Shown here one piece after another: positions 23,847 through 31,600 of a DNA stretch of 32,865 nucleotides. The notes below the pieces were generated by a model. The model was not told the origin of the DNA. It made no database searches and saw only the letters and a list, made by a program, of their open reading frames with translations. The translations under genes were made by a program, and so were the position numbers. Position 1 is the first letter of the stretch, and the number at the start of each line of letters is the position of its first letter. Source of the DNA: Thermosynechococcaceae cyanobacterium MS004 (lineage in GTDB: Bacteria > Cyanobacteriota > Cyanobacteriia > Thermosynechococcales > Thermosynechococcaceae); the NCBI GenBank assembly GCA_022402525.1, contig JAKRSB010000023.1:1-32865 (forward strand), in the 5' to 3' direction.

Positions 23847-24800
23847 GTGGCAGGACGACGCATTTTAGTAACGGGCGCAAGCGGCTGTATTGGCCACTAT
23901 CTGAGTGAAGTACTCATCCAGCACACTGACGATGAACTTTTCTTGGTCATTCGCGATCCTAGAAAGTTCAAAATCTCAACGGAATCTCACCCTAATGCCC
24001 ACATTGTGCAGGCCGATCTTCGGGATCTAGAAAGCCTGCGCAGCCTGCTGGCAACCATTCACTGTGCTGTACTGGTAGCGACGGGCTGGGGAGATCCGGA
24101 GCTAGATGTGGTCAAAACGCTGGAACTCATCCAGGCGCTTGACCCGCAGGTCTGTCAACAGGTGATTTATTTTTCAACGGCCAGCCTCTTAGGGCGCGAT
24201 GGAGCAATTCTGCCGGAAGCCACCAGCCTCGGCACAGCCTATATTCGCGCCAAAGCAGCCTGCTACGAAAAGCTAATGGCGATGGACTTAGATTTTCCGG
24301 TCTTCACGGTCTTCCCGACCCTAGTGGTGGGTGGGGAAACTGCCCCACCAGGGCACAGTTCAAAACCCTATTCTCATTTGTCAGCAGGCTTACCGGAGGT
24401 ATTAAAATGGGCAGGGCTACTGCGGTTTCTTAAGCTAGAGGGGAGCTGTCACTTTATCCACGCCCAGGATATTGCCACAGTTGTCCTACAGCTCATTCTG
24501 CATCCAGAGCTAGCGCCATCCCAAACTCTGGTGCTGGGCAATGCCCCCATTACCATAAATGAGGCGATCGCTGGTTTGTGTAAAGCCGCCCATCGACGAA
24601 CCTACCCCCGTCTACAGCTAGACCTCACCCCCGCTCTAGCCAACGGGCTCATCCGCCTCTTTAAAATTCAAATGGGCGAGTGGGACTACTTTTGCCTTAG
24701 GTATCGGCATTTTCAGTACGAGAACCCCGTCAGTCCCCAGACCTTTGGGCTAAAGACGGCCTACCCTACCCTCAGCGATATCTTAAGTTTGCCACCTTAA
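23847..24800 (+). CDS. NAD(P)-dependent epimerase/dehydratase family protein
   Basis: A 317-residue Rossmann-fold protein of the extended short-chain dehydrogenase family, starting at GTG. The nucleotide-binding motif is TGASGCIGHYL (about 8-18); an acidic cluster VQADLRDLESL follows, and the catalytic pair is probably in AYIRAKAACYEK (YxxxK). The substrate is not evident; members act on nucleotide sugars, flavonoid-like compounds or lipids. It follows hemE by about 110 bp on the same strand, with only the 24-bp repeat in between. GGGATAG upstream may serve as a weak ribosome site. Confidence 0.85.
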   Translation: MAGRRILVTGASGCIGHYLSEVLIQHTDDELFLVIRDPRKFKISTESHPNAHIVQADLRDLESLRSLLATIHCAVLVATGWGDPELDVVKTLELIQALDPQVCQQVIYFSTASLLGRDGAILPEATSLGTAYIRAKAACYEKLMAMDLDFPVFTVFPTLVVGGETAPPGHSSKPYSHLSAGLPEVLKWAGLLRFLKLEGSCHFIHAQDIATVVLQLILHPELAPSQTLVLGNAPITINEAIAGLCKAAHRRTYPRLQLDLTPALANGLIRLFKIQMGEWDYFCLRYRHFQYENPVSPQTFGLKTAYPTLSDILSLPP

Positions 24801-24882
24801 AGGAGCCTAGCTTGAGCTTGAGAGAACAGCGTGGGGAGTAGGAGTCCTTAGACCTTGTTGAAAAAAATCAACGCTGCAAAGG

Positions 24883-25548
24883 CTAGAAATATTTGAACTT
24901 AATAGAGACCGTTGACTTGGTCTCTGAAACTTGGAACTCCGTTTCAGCAAAGGTGGGCGCGCTAAAGGCAATTTCAGGATTATTAGAAAAACCAAAGCCT
25001 TCTTCTGGAAGACCAAAAGCGGTTTTATTCATTTTTCCATCAGTATTGGCATCATGAAATGCGGTGATCGCGTATTTTCCTGGCTTCAGGTCACTGAAGG
25101 AAAAGGTGGCGCTTGAATCTACCACAGGCGTACATTTAGAAACCAGCAAATCAGATCCAGCACCGCCAGAGGGAAATCCTTTAGGGCCAGAAAATAGGCT
25201 GAGACAAACCTGGCCAGCCGAGGTTTTTAACTGCTGAAAGGTCACGTCTAAGTTTGGCTTAGCCGCTGTCGCTTCGGTAGGAGCAGATGGCTTAACCATA
25301 TTGGGCTGCTGTACGGTAGGCTTCACCGTTGATTTAACATTTGTCGCTGGCTTAGCAGGGGCTGATTTAACAGCTCCAGGCTTGACGATGGCTGGTTTAG
25401 TGGTGGCTGGCTTGACGGTGGCTGGTTTAGGCGTGACGGATTTAGGAGTTGCCTGTACATCAGGCAGGGCATACATGGTCAGACTCACCAATGCCGTGAA
25501 AGATAGACCAAGGCTACTCGCAAAATAAAAGAGTTTTTGTTGATGCAT
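24883..25548 (-). CDS. Exported DUF2141 domain protein with Lys-Pro-Ala repeat linker
   Basis: A 221-residue protein. The first 33 residues are a signal peptide or anchor (LFYFASSLGLSFTALVSLTM; likely cleavage after the AL-P/DVQA region). A linker of about 60 residues is composed of AKPATVKPATTKP-type pentapeptides, encoded by a 15-bp repeat. The C-terminal 120 residues resemble DUF2141, a beta-sandwich of unknown function: VCLSLFSGPKGFPSGG, PGKYAITAFHDANTDGKM and the GFGFSNNP segment. A periplasmic or cell-surface location is likely, with the proline-rich linker acting as a spacer to the domain. AGGA lies upstream of the ATG. No functional partner is suggested by neighbours. Confidence 0.82.
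   Translation of the reverse strand: MHQQKLFYFASSLGLSFTALVSLTMYALPDVQATPKSVTPKPATVKPATTKPAIVKPGAVKSAPAKPATNVKSTVKPTVQQPNMVKPSAPTEATAAKPNLDVTFQQLKTSAGQVCLSLFSGPKGFPSGGAGSDLLVSKCTPVVDSSATFSFSDLKPGKYAITAFHDANTDGKMNKTAFGLPEEGFGFSNNPEIAFSAPTFAETEFQVSETKSTVSIKFKYF
25349..25453. repeat. 15-bp in-frame tandem repeat, 7 copies
   Basis: Copies of GGCTTGACGGTGGCT every 15 bp from 25349, encoding Lys-Pro-Ala-rich pentapeptides of the DUF2141 protein on the minus strand. Confidence 0.9.
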
Positions 25549-25675
25549 ATATCCTCTGGGTAGGGTTTTTCGGGGGGGCTAAGGGCTTTCAATATTGAGC
25601 TGTTTTCAATACTAAGCAATAGTCGCCGAAGTCTTCGCGCGATTCTTTGTTTAGCAGATTTGTAGCACTGTCAAG

Positions 25676-25714
25676 ATATCAATGCACGACATCAATGCAC
25701 GATATAAATGCTAG
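25676..25714. repeat. 13-bp tandem repeat, 3 copies
   Basis: Copies ATATCAATGCACG, ACATCAATGCACG and ATATAAATGCTAG, in exact register. Confidence 0.88.
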
Positions 25715-25740
25715 ACGTTTTCTTTGCGTGCTTAGGCTTA

Positions 25741-25785
25741 GATTTTAATGTCTTAAGATTTTAGTGTCTTAAGATTTTTCTCTTA
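25741..25785. repeat. 15-16-bp tandem repeat, about 3 copies
   Basis: Copies around AGATTTTAGTGTCTTA at 25741 (15 bp), 25756 and 25772 (partial). Confidence 0.8.
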
Positions 25786-25987
25786 TGACGGCAAAATTAT
25801 CCCACAGTTCCATTCTCTGGCAACCCCTGAAGCGAAAAAACAGGAATAGACCTCTATAGGTATGCCCAGCGCCGTCGATTTTCGCTGCGGCACATCCTTG
25901 AGGTCTGCCCCTGTTTTGGTTTGTCTAAAGCTGATGAGCCTCTGCCCAGAGTTCAGACTGGTTGTCAACTGCATCAGGTCACGCTTA

Positions 25988-26020
25988 GCGTTTTAAACGC
26001 GATCGCAGCTTGAGCGATCG
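25988..26020 (-). terminator. Candidate terminator built from HIP1-like arms
   Basis: On the minus strand CGATCGC and GCGATCG flank a seven-base loop (26000-26020) and are followed by CGTTTTAAAA. It begins about 39 bp after the DUF3386 stop. The T run is short. Confidence 0.4.
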
Positions 26021-26058
26021 GCTTTTCTGAGGTGCTATCTCAGAGCGCAATGCTGATA

Positions 26059-26700
26059 TTAAGCAAGCTGAATATTGGAGAACGTAAAGTCTTGCGTGTC
26101 TGTCTCCCCATTCCCTTCGGTTTGAATCACGCGGCGATCCAAAATCCAATAGTCGCCCACTTTAGTGTAGGTGTCCTCAAAGAGACTTTTGCCGCCCTTT
26201 TGCTCTCCAGTCTGCGGATCGTGATAGACCGAGTCATAGCGGTGTGACAGGTAACCTTCGCCCGTATCGTGGGAGCTAAAGGTGTTAATCGTGACCACTA
26301 CGCCATGAATATGGCGGTGAACCAGACACACTTCGTTGTTGCGCACCTTATAGCGATCGCCCTCGGACTTACCGCCCATGAGCAGCTCCACTGCGCCCGT
26401 TTCATCGGTTTCCCCATAGGTGAACGTATTTTTGCTGTGGGTTTCTTCAAAGGTACGTCGCACCCGATGAATCGCAATTTCCCAAAGCTGACCATGAATA
26501 GCCTTTTGAGCCTCTTCATTATCAACCCCATGCACTTCAGCCTTAAACTCTGAAGTGACAGCAACCTGCCCCGTAAAGACCTGCCCATTGTGGGTGTAGG
26601 TCACATCTGCGGTGTATCCCGGAAAAGACTTATCCCAGGTGTAGCGATTTTCGTAGGCAGCCCGAAAAAAATCTTGGGCTGCAAGTTTAACTGCGGTCAT
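26059..26700 (-). CDS. DUF3386 family protein
   Basis: A 213-residue soluble protein with no signal peptide or membrane segment. It matches from memory the cyanobacterial DUF3386 family: AAQDFFRAAYENRYTWD at the start, a central FKAEVHGVDNEEAQKAI segment, RRTFEETHSKNTFTYGETDETGAVE, then the C-terminal YDSVYHDPQTGEQ and TYTKVGDYWILDRRVIQTE. The repeated antiparallel-strand character suggests a lipocalin- or SnoaL-like beta fold, but no ligand or activity can be named. GGAG lies upstream of the ATG. It is preceded by glgA on the same strand with a 120-bp gap that holds a small palindrome. Confidence 0.85.
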   Translation of the reverse strand: MTAVKLAAQDFFRAAYENRYTWDKSFPGYTADVTYTHNGQVFTGQVAVTSEFKAEVHGVDNEEAQKAIHGQLWEIAIHRVRRTFEETHSKNTFTYGETDETGAVELLMGGKSEGDRYKVRNNEVCLVHRHIHGVVVTINTFSSHDTGEGYLSHRYDSVYHDPQTGEQKGGKSLFEDTYTKVGDYWILDRRVIQTEGNGETDTQDFTFSNIQLA

Positions 26701-26742
26701 GCACGCTGCTCCTGCTATTTGTGAAGGTGAGGTCAGTCAGGC

Positions 26743-26758
26743 GGTGGGCAAGCCCACC
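26743..26758. other. Short perfect hairpin between glgA and DUF3386 gene
   Basis: GGTGGGC and GCCCACC separated by two bases. Not followed by a T run on either strand, so probably not a terminator. Confidence 0.4.
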
Positions 26759-26821
26759 AGACCTTTGGATAGCGACTGTTTTTTCTTGAAGTTTCTTTCT
26801 TTAAGATAGTCGCAATTTGGA

Positions 26822-28348
26822 TTAGGCAGAAGCAGACGGGTCTGATGCAGGTTCTTCCGGAACAAGAGCAGGGAACTTATGGCGAATAAACTCATAGACC
26901 CCAGCGTACTGAGTACCTGATTTTTTCCAGGAGTAGTCGCAGTTCATGCCCTGAATGGCCAGAGTCTCAAAAAGCTGAGGGCTGAGCTTCCACAGATCAA
27001 GGGCGCGTCCAAGGGCAGACTCAAGGGCGATTTGATCGGTCTCAAAAAACACGAACCCATTGCGATCTTTCGGTTCATGGGTTTCGTCATAGTCCCAGTC
27101 AAAGACCGTATTCAGCAGTCCCCCAACACCCCGCACAACTGGAACGGTGCCGTAGTGTAGCCCAATGATTTGAGTTAAGCCGCAGGGTTCATAGTTACTA
27201 GGGACAACAATCAGGTCGGCTGCCGCATAGACGAGATGGGACAGTTCTTCGTTGAAGCTTAGCTCTAGGTGGCAGTTAAGGTTACTTTGCAGAAAATTTT
27301 TCTCGTGCAAAAACCAGTTATGAATGGCAGGCTCTGTGGCTGAACCCAGCAGCACAAACTGCGCCCCTTGCTCTAGGGCATAGTACAGAGCATGATGCAC
27401 CAAATGCACCCCTTTTTGTCCGTCTAGTCGACCGATAAAAGCCACTAGGGGCTTATCTGAGTCTTCTAAGGCGAGCTTTTCCCGCAGGGCTTTTTTGTTG
27501 AGCTTTTTGTCGCCAAAGGTTTCGGCAGAGTAGGGGAAGGGGATATAGCGGTCTGATTCGGGACTCCAGAACGCATAGTCAATGCCGTTGAGGATGCCAC
27601 CAAATTTAGTCTGGTGTAGTTCTAGGGTGGACTGAAGTCCACATCCTACTTCGGTGAAGCGAGCTTCCCAGGCGTGATGGGGTGAGACGGTATTGACGTA
27701 GTTGCTGTAGACAATGCCACCCTTCATGAAGTTGATAGCGCCGAAATGGTGATTGTCCTGAAGCCGGGAGGGGTCATAGTAATATTCCGGTCGGTTCAGT
27801 CCGGTGGCGCGGAGGATGTCTGAGCCGCCCATGCCCTGATGCTTAAAGTTGTGAATGGTGTAGCAGACTCGCTGATTTGCCATGCCGTAGTACTGATACA
27901 TTTCGTACAGCATGACTGGGATTAATCCGGTCTGCCAGTCGTGGCAGTGCAGGACATCGGGGCGCTTGTTGCTTTGCAGTAAGAATTCTAGGGCCGCTTT
28001 GCTAAAGAAGGCGAAGCGCATGGGGTCATCGGATGCGCCGTAGTAGTAGCCTCGGTTAAAAAAGTTTTCTGGGGAGTGCGGTTCAATGAAAAAGCACAGC
28101 CGCCCATGCACCCAGCCACAGTCTACTGAGCAGTGAATGCGATCGCCGTTCCAGGGCACCCAAAGATTGATGTAGGCATCATGCATTCCCCAAACATGGT
28201 CAAAGCGCATGCAGTCGTACTTGGGTAAAATCAGCTCCACCGTATGGCCTTGGGATTCCAGCTCTCGGCTGAGGCCATAGATGACGTCTCCTAACCCCCC
28301 TGCCTTAATGACAGGCGCACATTCAGATCCGATTTGAATGATGTACAT
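26822..28348 (-). CDS. glgA: Glycogen synthase, GlgA2 type
   Basis: A GT5 glucosyltransferase (508 residues) that extends alpha-1,4-glucan from ADP-glucose. The N-terminal ADP-glucose motif is KAGGLGDV (about 16-23), followed by the starch-synthase catalytic domain (CHDWQTGLIPVMLYEMY, YTIHNFKHQG) and the GT-B C-terminal domain with FIGRLDGQKGVHL and VPSNYEPCGLTQ, whose glutamate is the catalytic acidic residue. The opening IQIGSECAPVIKAGGLGDVI and the YDCMRFDHVWG segment closely resemble the GlgA2 isoform of Synechocystis. Most cyanobacteria have a second isoform, which is not in this window. There is no clear ribosome site. It is on the same strand as the TamB-like gene, separated by 309 bp of repeat-bearing sequence. 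Confidence 0.95.
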   Translation of the reverse strand: MYIIQIGSECAPVIKAGGLGDVIYGLSRELESQGHTVELILPKYDCMRFDHVWGMHDAYINLWVPWNGDRIHCSVDCGWVHGRLCFFIEPHSPENFFNRGYYYGASDDPMRFAFFSKAALEFLLQSNKRPDVLHCHDWQTGLIPVMLYEMYQYYGMANQRVCYTIHNFKHQGMGGSDILRATGLNRPEYYYDPSRLQDNHHFGAINFMKGGIVYSNYVNTVSPHHAWEARFTEVGCGLQSTLELHQTKFGGILNGIDYAFWSPESDRYIPFPYSAETFGDKKLNKKALREKLALEDSDKPLVAFIGRLDGQKGVHLVHHALYYALEQGAQFVLLGSATEPAIHNWFLHEKNFLQSNLNCHLELSFNEELSHLVYAAADLIVVPSNYEPCGLTQIIGLHYGTVPVVRGVGGLLNTVFDWDYDETHEPKDRNGFVFFETDQIALESALGRALDLWKLSPQLFETLAIQGMNCDYSWKKSGTQYAGVYEFIRHKFPALVPEEPASDPSASA

Positions 28349-28444
28349 AAAATAAAGTTTTGAATACGGTAGCGACTAAAAATGACGGCTGCATGCGTGA
28401 GCCTCAATCTGGAAGGCTAACCCCCCAGACCGCTCAGTTCCCCT

Positions 28445-28519
28445 ATTGGGTTAACATCCACTGGGCTAGCACCCATTGGACTAGCATCCATTGGACTAAC
28501 ATCCATTGGACTACATTTA
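28445..28519. repeat. 15-bp tandem repeat, 5 copies
   Basis: Unit ATTGGACTAACATCC at 28445, 28460, 28475, 28490 and 28505, with up to five changes per copy; the middle copies are closest to each other. Confidence 0.93.
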
Positions 28520-28593
28520 AGCGTACTGAACTAGAGCGCATTATTAGAGATGAACCCGCACTTTGTAAACCGATTGCTAATGTAAACCGACAA

Positions 28594-28643
28594 CTAACGC
28601 AGGCAAATGGCTAATGTAGGCAAGTGGCTAACACAGGCAAACG
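28594..28643. repeat. 17-bp tandem repeat, 3 copies, next to the tamB-like stop
   Basis: Copies CTAACGCAGGCAAATGG, CTAATGTAGGCAAGTGG and CTAACACAGGCAAACG. It lies 15 bp downstream of the stop on the minus strand. Confidence 0.9.
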
Positions 28644-28657
28644 TTTAGCACCAAGCC

Positions 28658-31600
28658 TTAAAAACGAATGCGGTATTCCACAATCCCGACCCCCTCGCCG
28701 CGAAAGTTCACTGAGCCTCGGAGGCGGAGCTGATCGGTGAGGTTGTAGCTGGCATTGATCTGGGGCAGTTCGTTGGGGTTGGTGACAATTTGCAACACTG
28801 AAACAGAGAGTTTATCCGTTACGTCATAGCCCAGCTCAGCACCCAACTGGAGAACGAGGTTATTGTTTTCGCTCCTGCGGCTTGTGGTAGGCGCTAACAG
28901 CGGAAAAAGTCGGAAGCTGGCGCGGCTACCGAGAACACCATCGACTAGCCCCTGAAGCTGGTTAAAGGCTGCTGAGCCAGCGAGGTTAACCAGGGCACCT
29001 TGGGCATTGCCAGCCTCAATAGACTGAGAAAATCCGCCGCTCAGCAGGGCTAAAATCTCGGTTTGGGAGCGGCTAGGGGTACTGGTGAGTTCCAGGACAT
29101 CATTGAAGCGGGTGGTGAGGCGACTGGCTCGGCCACGAATATTAGCCCGAATCCGGACAGATTCAATCGAGCCTAAGGTTCCAGGCTGGTTATCGGCAAA
29201 CTCGTTGAGGTCGGTTTTGCGTCCCGCTACAACTTCGGTGGCGGTGGTGCGTAGGTTGAGGTTGAGGTAGGGGTCTAGCCCAAAGGTTGGCGAAAATTCT
29301 GCAAAATTTTCCTGGCTCGGATCGATGCGGAAGGTGGAGGTAAATAGGTTGACGGCTCCCCGGTCAAAGAGGATGCGGCCCGTCGGTCGAGGGGCATCCA
29401 GCGAGCCGCTGAGATTAATTTGTCCAGTTGCCAAAAAGCTGAGGACGGGAGGCTGCAGCACCCGAACATTGTCCCCTAGACGCACCTGGAGTCTCTGGAA
29501 TTCGGCAGGGGACGAACCTCCGCCAGCATCTCCAGTGTTGTTGCCTGCACTGGAGAGCAGAACCTGGCCGTTCTGGAGAGCAATGACGCCACCGAGAATA
29601 GGACGGAAAGCGCTGCCTGTAACGTTCAGGTTGCCGCTTGCTTGACCTTGATAGATGCCCTTCAGGTTCAGGGCTGTGTTTGCAAGGTCGACGGAAAGCG
29701 GGTTAGGCAGGGCCAAGGTGTCATCAAAAATGGGGAGGCTACCCTGGGCGGTCAAGGCTCCTTGGTTATACTGTCCAGAGAGCGATCGCACCACAATGCG
29801 ATCGCTATTGAACCGCACATCGGCTGTCACCTGGGTCAATGGCTCTGTGAGGGCTTGGGCCTTGAGGGTCGCACCCTGCACCTGCAGACGGCCTCTGAGG
29901 AGGGGCTGCGTGAGGGTGCCGTCCACGTCTAGATTGAGGCTGCCTTTTCCATCTATCCAGGCCACCTGATCGGTGACGAGATTGCCGAGAGCTAACCCCT
30001 GATCTCTGACAAAAAGGTTGAGGGCAAGGCGATCGCTCTCTGGCTTCACGGTGGCAAAGGGCAGCGCGTAGGGAAGATCGCCGCTGACCTGTACCGGATC
30101 GGGGGAGTTGATGTTGGCGAGTCCGCTAAAGACTAAGCGGGCGTTTTGGTAGTTAAACTGAGCGTTAGCCTGCTGAATGGGCGTCTGGTTGATGGCACCA
30201 TTCGCAAGGCTAAATTCTCCCCTGACGGCAGGGTTTTCGAGTTTGCCGGAGAGATCTGCCGTGCCGTTAAGCTGTCCGGTGAGGTTGACGGGCAGGTCTA
30301 GCAGATCGGCAATGGAGGCCACGGGCAGGTTGATGACCCGCAGCTGTCCCCCTTGGCGATCGCTCCCAACTCTCCCCACAAAAGAGGTTTGGCTTTCCCC
30401 AGAGGTGAGGGTGAGCGGCTCTAGGGTAATTCCGGCGGGGTTGAGCTGTCCCTTCGCAATAAACTGATCGATTTGATAGGGATCCGCCGCCCAGTTTTGC
30501 CCCTGGAGATCAAAAGTGGCGTTGACCCCAGCGCTCAAAGATCCGGCAAACCGCACTTCCCCCGTAAGGGATCCGGTGAGGGTTTTGAGGTCGGGCAGAA
30601 TTCCGTTGCCAAACTGTTTGGACTGGCGCTGCGCTAAAAGCTGGTCAATTTCAGCAAGGCGCTGGAGCTGCTGCCAGATGGGAATGTTGGCAAGGTCAAT
30701 CGGGGTGGCCTGTACATCCTTAGAGTCGCCCAAGGCTGTGCCGGGGGGGAGTTGCCCTGGGATAGGAAAGGCTTGAGCAAAGGCGACCAGATCCTTGATT
30801 TGTGCTTGCGCAATCAGGAGCCGCCCCGTGACCTGAGGATCTTGAAATAAGTTTGTGGTCGTTGCATCCAGCTGAAATTTGTTATCTCCCTGCTCTAAAA
30901 CACCCTGCGTTAGCCTGCCAACCCCCCGCACGTAGCTCACTTGTCCCGTGAGACTTCTGCCCATAAACCGTCCGAGGCCAGGTTTCTCAACCTCAAACGA
31001 CCCCACGCCCTCACGGGTGGCAAGATTGAGGTCAAAGTTCCCTTCGGCAACCCCTGCGATCGCCCCCAAGTCTTGACGCACAAAATCGTTCAGGGCCAGG
31101 AGCGGCACCTTGGAGAAGGCCAGACTGAAGCGATCAGGGGTTGTCCGTTGGCCGATGATGGTGGCCTGGTCACGGCGGATATCGAGGGCAATGGGGAGAT
31201 ACTGAGGGTCTAGGGCAGCCTGAAGGCGATCGCGCGTCCCGCCGAGGTTTAACCGTAGCCCTTGGGTCGTGTCAAAGTTTAAGCTCCCCACCAGCAGCGG
31301 TTCAAACTCCAGCCGCGAAATCTTAAAGCCCTCTACCTCAAGGCTGCTGGTCAAGACTGGAGCGCTCAAAGTGCCCGTGAGTCGTCCCTTGAGATCCGCA
31401 AGGCCGTAGGCGGGATTGGTCGTCAGCCCCACTGCCGCCAGTCGATTAATCTCATAGCGTCTGGCATCCACATCCAGATTCAGCGTCGTAATTTGGGGAG
31501 CTTGTACCCCCTCAAGCTGCACCCCAACCGTCCCCTTGGCCATAAAGTTCGGAGCGGCGGCGCGATCGACTAAGATCTGCTGACCATTCCAGCGAATCTG

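Larger units (their letters stand above)
25549..26058. other. Intergenic region of about 0.5 kb between DUF2141 and DUF3386 genes
   Basis: Two AT-rich arrays (25676-25714, 25741-25785) are followed by a block (about 25786-25985) with no repeats and several overlapping open frames on both strands (for example 25783-25974 minus, 63 codons). I do not recognise any product. A hairpin made of two HIP1-like arms (26000-26020) lies just past the end of the DUF3386 gene. Confidence 0.5.
28349..28657. other. Intergenic region between tamB-like gene and glgA
   Basis: Contains two arrays (28445-28519 and 28594-28643). The plus-strand frame 28360-28614 exists because the 15-bp array has no stop in that frame, giving a His-Trp-rich string; it is not considered a gene. 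The glgA promoter should be here. Confidence 0.6.

Noticed and set aside
25783-25974. 63-codon minus-strand frame
   Set aside because: Not repeat-derived, but no recognisable family and competing frames on both strands; kept only as a finding about the block.
28360-28614. 84-codon plus-strand frame with His-Trp repeats
   Set aside because: Composed largely of the 15-bp array; no family or ribosome site.
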